Shown: positions 50,995-60,859 of the stretch, piece by piece | Numbering within the stretch: the first letter of the stretch is position 1 | Layout of the letters: every line of letters begins with the position of its first letter | Notes under the pieces: model-generated | Database searches by the model: none | Seen by the model: only the letters and a program-made list of their open reading frames with translations | Told to the model about the DNA's origin: nothing | Translations under genes and position numbers: made by a program | Assembly (NCBI GenBank): GCA_029555415.1 | Contig: JAKPSI010000031.1 | Location: 1 to 64,000 of the forward strand | Direction: 5' to 3' | Length of the DNA stretch: 64,000 nucleotides | Origin: Bacteroidota bacterium | GTDB lineage: Bacteria > Bacteroidota > Bacteroidia > Chitinophagales > Chitinophagaceae

Positions 50995-52047
50995 ATGTTG
51001 TTAAACATCTATATCGACTGGGCTTTTGTGCTGGAGAAATTCCTGCTCGTGGCCGTCATCGTTACCCTTTCTCTGGTGATCGCGATGTACACAACGTACG
51101 CGGAACGTAAAGTGGCCGCCTGGTTGCAGGACCGCCGCGGTCCCAACCGTGCGGGTCCTTTCGGACTGCTGCAACCGCTGGCGGATGGAGGTAAACTTTT
51201 CTTCAAAGAAGAGATCATCCCGCTCGCATCCTCCAAATTCCTGTTCATCCTCGGGCCTTCCCTGGCCATGATCACGGCAACATTGACCAGCGCCGTCATT
51301 CCCTGGGGCACCTCCCTGCATCTATTCGGACGCGATATCTCTTTACAGATCGCGGATGTCAATATCGGTATCCTGTACATTTTTGGTGTCGTGAGTCTCG
51401 GTGTCTATGGTATCATGATCGGTGGCTGGGCCTCCAATAACAAATTCTCACTGCTCGCTGCCATCCGTGGCGCGTCACAAATGATCTCTTATGAACTGGC
51501 GATGGGTCTCGCCCTGATCGCATTGCTGATGATGACCGGTTCCCTGCAGATGAGTGTGATCGTGAAGAATCAGGTAGCGAATGGCTGGCATATCATCTAT
51601 CAGCCACTGGGTTTCCTGATCTTCTTCGTTTGCGCGCTGGCCGAATGTAACCGTACACCGTTCGACTTAGCGGAAGCGGAGAATGAACTGAACTTCGGTT
51701 ATCACCAGGAGTACTCTTCCATGAAACTCGGATTTTATCTCTTTGCGGAGTATATCAATATGTTCATCAGCAGTGCGGTGATGTCCACGCTTTATTTCGG
51801 AGGATACGATATCCCGTTCGTGAATGAAGCAGCATGGAACATCGATGCCAATCTGCTGGCACTGATCGGCTTCGCGGTACTGATGGCCAAAACGTTCTTC
51901 TTCCTGTTCGTATTCCTGTGGATCCGCTGGACCATCCCGCGTTTCCGTTACGATCAGCTGATGAACCTGGGCTGGAAAAAACTGATCCCGCTCGCACTGA
52001 TCAATATGGTGGTCACTGCAGCCGTGATCTTATGGCTTAAAAAATAA
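50995..52047 (+). CDS. nuoH: NADH-quinone oxidoreductase subunit H
   Basis: The 350-residue protein has eight membrane helices and the ND1 motifs TYAERKVAAWLQDRRGPNRAGP, NNKFSLLAAIRGASQMISYE and EYSSMKLGFYLFAEYI. It forms the quinone tunnel and proton-coupling hinge. It is 8 nt after nuoG. Confidence 0.97.
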   Translation: MLLNIYIDWAFVLEKFLLVAVIVTLSLVIAMYTTYAERKVAAWLQDRRGPNRAGPFGLLQPLADGGKLFFKEEIIPLASSKFLFILGPSLAMITATLTSAVIPWGTSLHLFGRDISLQIADVNIGILYIFGVVSLGVYGIMIGGWASNNKFSLLAAIRGASQMISYELAMGLALIALLMMTGSLQMSVIVKNQVANGWHIIYQPLGFLIFFVCALAECNRTPFDLAEAENELNFGYHQEYSSMKLGFYLFAEYINMFISSAVMSTLYFGGYDIPFVNEAAWNIDANLLALIGFAVLMAKTFFFLFVFLWIRWTIPRFRYDQLMNLGWKKLIPLALINMVVTAAVILWLKK

Positions 52048-52106
52048 AAAAATAAGGGGATGAACCCCGGAAAATAAATTGCTCACCAGCAACAAGTAAA
52101 CAGAAC

Positions 52107-52652
52107 ATGCAATTAACACAGCGCGCAAAACAGGTAGACCGCAGACCCATGACTTTCGTGGAAAGCCTCTACCTGTGGAATATCGCCAAGGGGATGTGGA
52201 TCACGTTTACGCACCTGTTCAAGAAACGTCCGACCATCAACTATCCCGAACAGACCCGGAGTTTTTCCAAGGTTTTCCGCGGACTGCACGTACTGAACCG
52301 TGATGCAGAAGGCCGTGAGAATTGTACCGCATGCGGATTATGTGCGGTAGCCTGTCCTGCTGAAGCCATCACGATGGAAGCAGCAGAACGCCTGCCCGGA
52401 GAAGAGAACCTGTACCGTGAAGAGAAATATGCGGCGAAATACGAGATCAATATGCTGCGCTGCATCTTCTGCGGATTATGTGAAGAAGCCTGCCCGAAAG
52501 ACGCGATCTATCTGTCGCAGACATTCGCGCCTGCCAACTACGGAAGAAAAGGATTCATTTATAAGAAAGATGAATTACTGATACCTCACCCGGTGAATGA
52601 TCCGCAGGGCTACCAGAAAGCCCGGGAAGAGAAATCGGGAAAAGTGAAGTAA
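52107..52652 (+). CDS. nuoI: NADH-quinone oxidoreductase subunit I
   Basis: The 181-residue protein has two [4Fe-4S] ferredoxin motifs, CTACGLCAVACP and CIFCGLCEEACP. It relays electrons from NuoG to NuoB. The gap before it has a short GGGG/CCCC hairpin (52056-52068) but no clear terminator. Confidence 0.97.
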   Translation: MQLTQRAKQVDRRPMTFVESLYLWNIAKGMWITFTHLFKKRPTINYPEQTRSFSKVFRGLHVLNRDAEGRENCTACGLCAVACPAEAITMEAAERLPGEENLYREEKYAAKYEINMLRCIFCGLCEEACPKDAIYLSQTFAPANYGRKGFIYKKDELLIPHPVNDPQGYQKAREEKSGKVK

Positions 52653-52682
52653 AATTAATACGCGCACCAACGCTTTGAGAAA

Positions 52683-53180
52683 ATGAACATTACGCAAATA
52701 CTTGTCGGCAGTCTTTCGGTCATCACACTTTTCAGTGCGCTGATGGTGATCATCAGCAGAAATCCTGTGCATAGTGTGTTATGGCTGATCGTGACCTTCT
52801 TTTCCATTTCCGGACATTATATCGTGCTGAACGCTCAGTTCCTGGCGATCGTGAACATCATCGTGTACGCGGGCGCCATCATGGTATTGTTCCTGTTCGT
52901 TATCATGCTTATGAACCTGAACCGTGAAACGGAACCCCAGAAGAACAAATGGCTGAAACTGGCCGGAGTTTTATCAGGCGGAAGTTTATTGCTTGTGATC
53001 GTTGCGGCATTGCACACCGGCGACATCAAAGCAATGGCCCAGGTGAAAGAAGGGGATATCGGACTGATCGGAACCCTCGGAAAGGAACTGTTCAGCACGT
53101 ATGTGGTGCCTTTCGAGATCAGCAGCATCCTGTTCCTGAGCGCGATGGTCGGTGCGGTCGTGATCGGAAAAAAAGAATAG
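52683..53180 (+). CDS. nuoJ: NADH-quinone oxidoreductase subunit J
   Basis: The 165-residue protein has five membrane helices and the ND6 motif VNIIVYAGAIMVLFLFVIML. It couples the quinone site to the antiporter subunits. A heptanucleotide array starts directly after its stop. Confidence 0.95.
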   Translation: MNITQILVGSLSVITLFSALMVIISRNPVHSVLWLIVTFFSISGHYIVLNAQFLAIVNIIVYAGAIMVLFLFVIMLMNLNRETEPQKNKWLKLAGVLSGGSLLLVIVAALHTGDIKAMAQVKEGDIGLIGTLGKELFSTYVVPFEISSILFLSAMVGAVVIGKKE

Positions 53181-53257
53181 TTATAGTGGATAGTGGATAA
53201 TTGATAGTGGATAATTGGTAATGGATAATTGATAACATAGAAAGATAACAAGCAACA
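53181..53257. repeat. Heptanucleotide array between nuoJ and nuoK
   Basis: Eleven 7-nt units begin right after the nuoJ stop and run in one phase, with words near GGATAAT (GGATAGT, TGATAGT, TGATAAC). Later units become looser. It takes up most of the 83-nt gap to nuoK. Confidence 0.88.
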
Positions 53258-53263
53258 TATAAC

Positions 53264-53572
53264 ATGCCTATCGTTTATTATTTATATCTGTCACTCGCCC
53301 TCTTTTGCATCGGCATCGTGGGTGTACTGACCCGCCGGAACGCGATCATCATCTTCATGTGCATCGAGATCATGCTCAATGCAGTGAACCTGCTGCTGGT
53401 GGCGTTCTCCAAGATGCATCCGCCCAAAGCGGGGATCGACGGGCAATTATTCGTATTCTTCATCATGGTCGTGGCTGCCGCTGAAGTGAGTGTGGGACTG
53501 GCCATCATCGTCATGATGTACCGCCGTATCCACTCGGTGGATGTGAATTTCTTAAACAGGTTAAAACATTAA
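53264..53572 (+). CDS. nuoK: NADH-quinone oxidoreductase subunit K
   Basis: The 102-residue protein has three membrane helices and the conserved glutamates in [11 protein letters not shown] and [10 protein letters not shown]. It is the ND4L antiporter-like subunit. Confidence 0.96.
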   Translation: MPIVYYLYLSLALFCIGIVGVLTRRNAIIIFMCIEIMLNAVNLLLVAFSKMHPPKAGIDGQLFVFFIMVVAAAEVSVGLAIIVMMYRRIHSVDVNFLNRLKH

Positions 53573-53591
53573 TCGGACTTAGAACTCCCGT

Positions 53592-55487
53592 ATGGAAAAT
53601 GTGCTCCAAATAGTATGGCTGATTCCTTTCCTTCCTTTACTGGGTTTCCTGGTGAATGGTCTGGGCAGGAAATACATGCCCAAAGCAATGGTCAGTATCG
53701 TTGGCTGTGGCGTGATCCTCGCGTCTTTCCTCATGAGCATCTGGGTATTCATTCATGTGCGTGAGGGCGGCGGTTATGTGGCGGATTATTTCAACTTCAT
53801 TGTTGTCGACAAACTGAAGATCCCCTTCGCACTGCAGGTGGATGAACTGTCTTCCCTTTTCCTGATGATCATCACCGGCGTAGGTTTCCTGATCCACGTT
53901 TATTCCACCGCTTACATGCATGAAGAGAAGCCGGAACATTTCGGCCGTTATTTCGCTTACCTCAATCTGTTCGTTTTCTCCATGTTGCTGCTCGTGATGG
54001 GCGCCAACTATGTGATCATGTTCATCGGCTGGGAAGGTGTAGGGCTCTGCTCATACCTGCTCATCGGATACTGGTTCAAGAATGTCGCATTCAATAAAGC
54101 CGCGAACAAGGCTTTCGTCATGAACCGCATTGGTGACCTGGCTTTCCTCATCGCGATCTTCTGGATCATTGCCAAAGTGGGCAATGCCAATTATGCGGAT
54201 GTGATCGCTTTCGCCAAAGCTGGGAAATTCGGTGCTTCAGATATCACGGTGATCACTTTACTGCTGTTCGTTGGTGCTACCGGTAAAAGCGCACAGATAC
54301 CTTTATATACCTGGTTGCCGGACGCGATGGCGGGCCCAACACCCGTTTCCGCACTGATCCACGCCGCAACGATGGTCACAGCGGGTATCTATATGATCGC
54401 CCGCAGCAACGCACTCTATTCGCTTTCCGATCTCACGATGCATGTGGTCACTTATGTGGGACTCGCGACAGCGATCCTGGCCGCAACGATCGCGGTTCAG
54501 CAGAATGATATCAAGAAAGTACTGGCTTACTCCACCGTGAGTCAGCTGGGTTATATGTTCATGGCACTGGGTCTCGGTGCTTACTCAGCAGCGGTTTTCC
54601 ATGTCATGACACACGCCTTCTTCAAAGCCCTGCTCTTCCTCGGCAGTGGTAGTGTGATCCATGCAATGAGCGGTGAACAGGATATCCGTAATATGGGCGG
54701 TCTCGGAAAGAAACTGAAGATCACCTCCTTCACATTCCTGATGGGTTGTATCGCTATTGCCGGTATTCCTCCGTTCAGCGGTTTCTTCTCCAAAGATGCG
54801 ATCCTGCTGAGCGCCTTTGAAGAAAACAAAGCATTATATGCGGTGGCATTGCTCGGTGCATTGCTCACGGCTTTCTATATGTTCCGTTTATTCTTCATCA
54901 CGTTCACCGGAAAATTCCGCGGAACGGAAGATCAGGCGCATCATGTACATGAAAGCCCGCTGTCCATGACCCTTCCGCTGATCATCCTTGCTGTACTGGC
55001 GCTTGCCGGTGGCTGGGTGGGTATTCCGGAAGTGTTCATGAAAGGAGGGGATAAACTCTCCGCCTTCCTGTCGCCGGTGATCCCTGTTAAAGAAGGTGAA
55101 AGTCCGGGGCACAGCACGGAACTGGCGCTGATGGCCATTTCCACCATAGCGGTCCTTGCAGTGATCGCATTTTCCTGGTTCCGTTTCCGCGGGTATCAGC
55201 GAAAAGGTGAGGCGCAGGGTCTTGCTAAAGTACTCGAGAATAAATGGTATGTGGATGAACTGTATGAAAAGATCATCGTGAAACCGCTGCAGCAATTCGG
55301 CAGTTTCCTGAATGATGTTTTTGAAAGATCGGTGGTGGACGGACTCGTGAACGGTGTTGGCCGTGCGGTCAGTTACAGCAGCCGGCAACTGCGGTTGCTG
55401 CAAAGCGGACAGGTAGGCAGTTATGTACTGCTGATGGTGCTGAGCATGCTGCTGATCTTCGTCTTACAGTTTTTCCTGAGAAAATAA
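53592..55487 (+). CDS. nuoL: NADH-quinone oxidoreductase subunit L
   Basis: The 631-residue Mrp-type antiporter subunit has the usual motifs (FIGWEGVGLCSYLLIGYW, WLPDAMAGPTPVSALIHAATMVTAGIYM) and the long amphipathic lateral helix near the end. It pumps protons at the tip of the membrane arm. It lies 19 nt after nuoK. Confidence 0.97.
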   Translation: MENVLQIVWLIPFLPLLGFLVNGLGRKYMPKAMVSIVGCGVILASFLMSIWVFIHVREGGGYVADYFNFIVVDKLKIPFALQVDELSSLFLMIITGVGFLIHVYSTAYMHEEKPEHFGRYFAYLNLFVFSMLLLVMGANYVIMFIGWEGVGLCSYLLIGYWFKNVAFNKAANKAFVMNRIGDLAFLIAIFWIIAKVGNANYADVIAFAKAGKFGASDITVITLLLFVGATGKSAQIPLYTWLPDAMAGPTPVSALIHAATMVTAGIYMIARSNALYSLSDLTMHVVTYVGLATAILAATIAVQQNDIKKVLAYSTVSQLGYMFMALGLGAYSAAVFHVMTHAFFKALLFLGSGSVIHAMSGEQDIRNMGGLGKKLKITSFTFLMGCIAIAGIPPFSGFFSKDAILLSAFEENKALYAVALLGALLTAFYMFRLFFITFTGKFRGTEDQAHHVHESPLSMTLPLIILAVLALAGGWVGIPEVFMKGGDKLSAFLSPVIPVKEGESPGHSTELALMAISTIAVLAVIAFSWFRFRGYQRKGEAQGLAKVLENKWYVDELYEKIIVKPLQQFGSFLNDVFERSVVDGLVNGVGRAVSYSSRQLRLLQSGQVGSYVLLMVLSMLLIFVLQFFLRK

Positions 55488-55508
55488 TTTAGGATTTAGA
55501 ACATTCAT

Positions 55509-56987
55509 ATGATCCCTGTTTTACTGATAACAATTCCCTTACTGGCCGGCCTGGCCACCTTTTTCATCCGTGATGAAAAAGCCGCCAGGTCATGGGCTTT
55601 GCTTGCATCCCTGCTCACGCTGGGTTGTGCTGTGGCCGGCATCACATTTCTGAAAGGCGCTGCTAACCTGGAGGCCCATGCGCAATGGTTGCCGGCACTG
55701 GGGGCGCAGTTTTCCGTCAAGCTCGACGGTATGGGGCAGTTGCTCTGTCTGCTGACCGCCGTGTCCTACCCGGTGATCTTCCTCGGAACCTGGAAAGCAA
55801 CTTATGCCAATGCAAAGAATTTCTTTGCGCTGATGCTCCTCGCGCAGGCAGGTCTCATGGGTGTATTCCTTTCCATGGATGCATTATTATTCTACTTCTT
55901 CTGGGAACTGGCGCTGATCCCGATGTATTTCCTCTGCTCTACCTGGGGCGGCGACAAGAGGATCCGTGTTTCTTTCAAGTTCTTCATTTATACTTTCCTC
56001 GGTTCCGTACTGATGCTGATCGGTATCCTGTATGTGTACGGAATGACGAAGGATCAGTCCTTCTCCATCAACTCATTTTATAACGCGGGTCTGAGCAACG
56101 CGCAGCAGAATAAATTATTCTGGCTCTTCTTCATCGCCTTTGCGATCAAGATGCCCATCTTCCCGTTCCATACCTGGCAGCCGGATACTTATGAACAGGC
56201 ACCAACGGCCACGACCATGGTCCTGAGCGGTGTGATGGTCAAGATGGGTGTGTTCGCGGTCATCCGCTGGTTGTTGCCGGTATTGCCACTGGCTTCCTAT
56301 GCATGGGGTGATGTGGTCACTACTTTGGCCATAACGGGAATGATCTATGCCTCGCTGATCGCGATCAGGCAGGATGATCTGAAACGTCTCGTTGCTTATT
56401 CTTCCATCGCCCACATCGGACTCATGTGCGCTGCGATCTTCTCTGAAACAGAGAGTGGCATGCAGGGTGTGATGATCCAGATGTTCAACCACGGTATCAA
56501 TATCATCGGTCTGTGGCTGGTCGTGGAAATGATCGAAAGACAATTCGGTACCCGCAAGATCTCTGAACTCGGTGGTTTGGCGCAGAAAGCACCCGCGATG
56601 GCGATCCTGCTGGTGATCGTGGCGCTGGCCAATATCGCGCTGCCGCTTACCAATGCTTTCCCTGGTGAATTCCTGATGTTCAATGGCATCTTCAGTTCAA
56701 CGGTAACGCAATATTATTTATGGTTCACGGTACTGGGCGGACTCAGTATCATCTTCGGCGCGGTCTATACGCTGAATATGATCCGCAAAGTGTTCTACGG
56801 TGAAAGCAATGCGCTGACAGCCGGTGCACAGGATATCCGCTGGAATGAGCAACTGGCACTGGGAGTGATCGTTATCCTGATCCTCTGGCTGGGTGTTTGT
56901 CCGCAAACGCTGCTCAATACCGTACAGGAGACCGCTCATTCTATTTTAAATAAAGCAGATGTGCTGCCCTATATAAGAAAGCACTAA
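55509..56987 (+). CDS. nuoM: NADH-quinone oxidoreductase subunit M
   Basis: The 492-residue protein has the ND4 motifs (FFWELALIPMYFL, FHTWQPDTYEQAPTATTMVLSG, AYSSIAHIG). It is the middle antiporter subunit of the membrane arm. It lies 21 nt after nuoL. Confidence 0.97.
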   Translation: MIPVLLITIPLLAGLATFFIRDEKAARSWALLASLLTLGCAVAGITFLKGAANLEAHAQWLPALGAQFSVKLDGMGQLLCLLTAVSYPVIFLGTWKATYANAKNFFALMLLAQAGLMGVFLSMDALLFYFFWELALIPMYFLCSTWGGDKRIRVSFKFFIYTFLGSVLMLIGILYVYGMTKDQSFSINSFYNAGLSNAQQNKLFWLFFIAFAIKMPIFPFHTWQPDTYEQAPTATTMVLSGVMVKMGVFAVIRWLLPVLPLASYAWGDVVTTLAITGMIYASLIAIRQDDLKRLVAYSSIAHIGLMCAAIFSETESGMQGVMIQMFNHGINIIGLWLVVEMIERQFGTRKISELGGLAQKAPAMAILLVIVALANIALPLTNAFPGEFLMFNGIFSSTVTQYYLWFTVLGGLSIIFGAVYTLNMIRKVFYGESNALTAGAQDIRWNEQLALGVIVILILWLGVCPQTLLNTVQETAHSILNKADVLPYIRKH

Positions 56988-56999
56988 TTACAGGAAATT

Positions 57000-58376
57000 A
57001 TGAATGCATTATTATTATCGGCTTTAATGGGTGTGGTGATGATGTTCAGCGGTATCGTGCTGAAGTCCAAAGCCGCCATCCGTAACATTGCGATCGCAGG
57101 CATGCTGGCACTGCTGCTGGTGAATATCCTTGAAATGAACGGGACCGTGTTCCTTGTCATTGATTCCAAAGGCATGATCGGCTTCGACCGTTTCGCACTG
57201 TTGTTCAATTCGATCATCTTCTTCTCAACCTTCCTGTACCTGACCTTGTCCGCAAGGGATATGGAAAAGGTAGGGGTGAATTATGCCGAATACCTGGCGC
57301 TCATTTTCTTCATCCTTTGCGGTATCGCGCTGGTTTCATCTTTCCGCTCGCTGATCATCCTGTTCCTGGGTATTGAGATCATCTCCATCCCCCTGTACAT
57401 TCTGACGGGCAGTGATAAGCTTAACCTGAAGAGCAATGAAGCTTCCCTTAAATATTTCCTGCTGGGATCATTCTCTACCGGACTGATGCTGATGGGCATC
57501 GCGCTTATTTATGGTGCAAAAGGAACTTTCTATACCAGTGGTATCAATATGGTGAACGGGGCGATCTCTCCGCTGCTCATCGCGGGAATGCTGCTGCTGA
57601 TGTTTTCCATGGCTTTCAAGGTATCTGTTGCGCCCTTCCATTTCTGGACACCGGATGTGTATGATGGCGCGCCGACCGTTTTCACTTCCTTCATGGCTAC
57701 GATCGTGAAAGCGGGTGTATTCATCGCTTTCATCCGTTTATTCGATGAGGGCTTTGCGTCACAGCAACCCAAATGGAAACTGATCATCGCCATCCTCACT
57801 GCAGCAACACTCCTGATCGGTAATATCACTGCCGTATTCCAGCAGAGTGTGAAGCGCATGCTGGCTTATTCCAGTATCGCCCAAGCGGGCTTCATGTTAT
57901 TGTCCGTGTATGCCATGAGTCCGGATTCTAAAGAAGGTCTGATCCTGTATGCTGCGGCCTATTGCATGGCAACGATCGGCATCTTTGCGGTCCTTATCAA
58001 AATGAGTGACTATACTTTCGATGGCTTTAACGGATTCGCGAAACAGCAACCATTGCTGGCGGCCGTTACCACGATCTTCCTGCTTTCCCTGGCCGGTATC
58101 CCGCTCACGGCTGGTTTTATGGCCAAATTCTATATGATCAAAGCGGCGATGTACAATTCCGGATTGCTCTGGCTGCCCATTCTGGCACTTGTCATGGCGG
58201 CGGTATCCGTTTCTTACTATTTCCGGGTCATTCAGGCCATGTATTTCAGGGAAAGCAGCACACCTTCAACCCTAACCGTGACCCCGGCTTTCAGGTATAC
58301 GCTGGTGGCCCTGGCGGCGCTGGTGGTCCTGCTGGGGATCTTCCCGAACCTGCTGCTCGCCTGGCTTTATTTTTAG
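57000..58376 (+). CDS. nuoN: NADH-quinone oxidoreductase subunit N
   Basis: The 458-residue protein has the ND2 motifs (GIEIISIPLYIL, KVSVAPFHFWTPDVYDGAPT, AYSSIAQAGFML). It is the last of the 14 Complex I subunits, 12 nt after nuoM. Together with the others it makes a full set A to N. Confidence 0.96.
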   Translation: MNALLLSALMGVVMMFSGIVLKSKAAIRNIAIAGMLALLLVNILEMNGTVFLVIDSKGMIGFDRFALLFNSIIFFSTFLYLTLSARDMEKVGVNYAEYLALIFFILCGIALVSSFRSLIILFLGIEIISIPLYILTGSDKLNLKSNEASLKYFLLGSFSTGLMLMGIALIYGAKGTFYTSGINMVNGAISPLLIAGMLLLMFSMAFKVSVAPFHFWTPDVYDGAPTVFTSFMATIVKAGVFIAFIRLFDEGFASQQPKWKLIIAILTAATLLIGNITAVFQQSVKRMLAYSSIAQAGFMLLSVYAMSPDSKEGLILYAAAYCMATIGIFAVLIKMSDYTFDGFNGFAKQQPLLAAVTTIFLLSLAGIPLTAGFMAKFYMIKAAMYNSGLLWLPILALVMAAVSVSYYFRVIQAMYFRESSTPSTLTVTPAFRYTLVALAALVVLLGIFPNLLLAWLYF

Positions 58377-58445
58377 TGTTTGCCGTTCATAACGAATCCG
58401 GCCGGATTGCCCCATCTTTCACTAATTTCGGGGTGAGGTTACAGT

Positions 58446-59726
58446 ATGAATTTCCGAGATATCTTTTCACTGGCGTTCCGCACTGTGCGCAGTAATAAAC
58501 TGCGGACCGGTCTAACCGTGTCCATTATCGCATTCGGTATCATGGCGCTGATCGGTATCATTACCGCTATCAAGGCGATGAATCAAAAGTTCACCGAAAG
58601 TTTTTCTACCATGGGCGCGAATGGATTTTCCATACGTTTCAAGGAAAGGAATATCCGTTTTGGCGGCGGTGGGAATAATTCGGAACTCAAGCTTTCCAAA
58701 AAAGGACAGAAAAAAGAAAAGAAATCAAACCTCGGCAAGATCATTACGAAAGAAGAAGTGGAACAGTTCCTGAGGTCTTATACATTTCCCGCTACGAAAA
58801 GTGTTTCCATTTTCGCGAACAGGAGCAATATCATTTCAACAGGCAACCGCAAGACCAGTCCGAATGTGATGATGTTCGGTGGGGATGAAAATTTCCTGTT
58901 GCTGAATGGGTTCTCATTGCAATATGGCCGGAACTTCAATGTAACGGATGTACAATCGGGACGTAATGTCTGTATCCTTGGATATGACGTGGCACAAAAA
59001 CTTTTCAGGGAAGGCAGTGAGCGTGCCGTGAATGAAGTGGTACGGATCAACAGTATTCCGTTCCGCGTATTAGGTGTACTTGAAAGCAGGGGCTCGAGTT
59101 TCGGTTTCAGTCGCGATAATGTGGTACTGACCACCTATACCAATGTCGACAGAAATTTCCCTTCAGGATTCTCTTATACGATCGGACTCATGGTGGCAGA
59201 CCTGCACCAGGTTGAAAACGCGATGGGTGAAGCGGAAGCCAGTTTCAGGGGGATCCGGAAATTGTCGACCACCGAGGAAAGCAATTTTGTGATCGACCGG
59301 AGTGACAGTGTAGCAGAAAAAGCCATGAACAGCCTGGGATTTTTAACTATATCCGCTACGGTGATCGGCCTGATTACGCTGATCGGTGCGGCGATCGGAC
59401 TGATGAACATCATGCTGGTGTCGGTTTCTGAGCGGACCAAGGAAGTGGGGCTGATCAAGGCGATCGGCGGGCAGAGCGTGATGGTCAGGCGTCAGTTCCT
59501 GATGGAAGCGATCATTATCAGTATGCTGGGCGCCTTTTTCGGGATCATCCTGGGGGTGTTCGTAGGCAATTTATTCTCCATGGTTTTACACACCGGTTTC
59601 GTTGTTCCGTGGAATTGGGTGTTTTATGGCATCTTCATATGTACACTGGTCGGTTTGGGCGCTGGTTTATACCCTGCCCTGAAGGCGGGAAGGCTGAATC
59701 CGATCGAGGCACTCCGGTACGAATAA
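58446..59726 (+). CDS. ABC transporter permease (MacB/FtsX type)
   Basis: The 426-residue protein has one N-terminal helix, a long periplasmic MacB-core-like domain (about 45-290), and three C-terminal helices with the FtsX motif (IGAAIGLMNIMLVSVSERTKEVGLIKAIGG). It ends YPALKAGRLNPIEALRYE. Such permeases pair with a separate ATPase to move lipoproteins, peptides or antibiotics. No ATPase is nearby. It is 69 nt after nuoN. Confidence 0.9.
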   Translation: MNFRDIFSLAFRTVRSNKLRTGLTVSIIAFGIMALIGIITAIKAMNQKFTESFSTMGANGFSIRFKERNIRFGGGGNNSELKLSKKGQKKEKKSNLGKIITKEEVEQFLRSYTFPATKSVSIFANRSNIISTGNRKTSPNVMMFGGDENFLLLNGFSLQYGRNFNVTDVQSGRNVCILGYDVAQKLFREGSERAVNEVVRINSIPFRVLGVLESRGSSFGFSRDNVVLTTYTNVDRNFPSGFSYTIGLMVADLHQVENAMGEAEASFRGIRKLSTTEESNFVIDRSDSVAEKAMNSLGFLTISATVIGLITLIGAAIGLMNIMLVSVSERTKEVGLIKAIGGQSVMVRRQFLMEAIIISMLGAFFGIILGVFVGNLFSMVLHTGFVVPWNWVFYGIFICTLVGLGAGLYPALKAGRLNPIEALRYE

Positions 59727-59732
59727 CTGTTA

Positions 59733-59756
59733 GTTTACTGACGGTCATCAGTAAAC
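59733..59756. repeat. Inverted repeat after the ABC permease
   Basis: GTTTACTGA (59733-59741) pairs with TCAGTAAAC (59748-59756). It has no T run, so it may be a weak terminator or mRNA-end hairpin. The rest of the 222-nt gap to 59949 is AT-rich; I see no other site. Confidence 0.45.
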
Positions 59757-59948
59757 CCGGAACCGGGGAGTCAATTTGTTATCAAATTATTTATCAAGGA
59801 CTTGTTCCATATCAAAAAATCCTTAACTTGAAGCCCCTTCATATAAAAGGAGGGGGAAAGAAATTTTTTTAACCACTTTTTTCTTAGAATTGTAGCTCCG
59901 AAAAAAGTTATTCCTTTTAATTTTTAAAAAACACTAAAAACAAAGATC

Positions 59949-60800
59949 ATGGCTGAGACTAAACCAACTGCATCAGTTAAGGCTACCTCCGTTCAGGCAA
60001 AGAAAACGAGCAATGCCATTTCATGGATCGCACCCGTAGTCTGTATTCTGGCAGGTTATTCAATTTGGCGTTTTATCCTGGGCGACCCCAGTGGATTTGA
60101 AGTGAAAGGTTCCGGCTGGTTCTGGCCTGATCACAGCAAGCCGAAAGATGCATTGCACAGGATCTACGAAGGTGGTATCATCGTTCCCTTGCTGATCGGT
60201 ATGCTGCTGATGGTATTCACATTCTCTATTGAGCGTTACATGACGATCCGTAAAGCGCTCGGAAGCGGTTCTATTTCTGATTTCATCCGTAAAGTACAGT
60301 ATCACCTGGCTAACCGTAACATTGACGCGGCTCTTTCTGAGTGCGACAAACAACGCGGTTCAGTTGGTAATGTAATGAAAGCAGGTCTCCGCCGTTACAA
60401 AGAAATGATCTCTGAAGGCAACCTGAATACTGAACAAAAAGTTCTGGCTATCCAGAAAGAAGTGGAAGAAGCTACTGCACTTGAGCTGCCGATGCTTCAG
60501 AAGAACCTGGTGTTCCTCTCTACCATCACTTCAGTGGGTACCCTGATCGCCCTTCTCGGAACGGTAATCGGTATGATCAAATCCTTCTCTGCCCTTGGTG
60601 AAGAAGGTGGTGCTGGTGCTGCCGGTAAACTGGCGGTTGGTATCTCTGAGGCCCTGTATAACACGGCACTGGGTATCGGTACATCCGCGCTGGCCCTGAT
60701 CATGTACAACGTATTTACCACTAAGATCGATGCGATCACTTATGGCATTGATGAGTCTGGTTTCACCCTGACACAGAGCTTCGCTTCTCTTTACAAATAA
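59949..60800 (+). CDS. exbB: ExbB/TolQ-type proton channel subunit
   Basis: The 283-residue protein has an N-terminal helix (about 25-42), a second (about 77-92), a cytosolic segment, and C-terminal helices with the MotA/TolQ/ExbB signature (LSTITSVGTLIALLGTVIGMI, LYNTALGIGTSALALIMYN). ExbB makes the pentameric proton channel that energises TonB. It starts a four-gene operon with two exbD genes and tonB. Confidence 0.94.
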   Translation: MAETKPTASVKATSVQAKKTSNAISWIAPVVCILAGYSIWRFILGDPSGFEVKGSGWFWPDHSKPKDALHRIYEGGIIVPLLIGMLLMVFTFSIERYMTIRKALGSGSISDFIRKVQYHLANRNIDAALSECDKQRGSVGNVMKAGLRRYKEMISEGNLNTEQKVLAIQKEVEEATALELPMLQKNLVFLSTITSVGTLIALLGTVIGMIKSFSALGEEGGAGAAGKLAVGISEALYNTALGIGTSALALIMYNVFTTKIDAITYGIDESGFTLTQSFASLYK

Positions 60801-60859
60801 GAGAGACGGAACTGTATGGAAAAATGAATCCTAATCATCTTACAATTAAAAATTGAATC

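Noticed and set aside
52056-52068. GGGG/CCCC hairpin after nuoH as a terminator
   Set aside because: The stem is only 4 bp with no T run, and nuoI follows in the same operon.
59757-59948. Promoter for the exbB operon
   Set aside because: The gap is AT-rich and has several partial TTTG matches but no TAnnTTTG box at suitable spacing.
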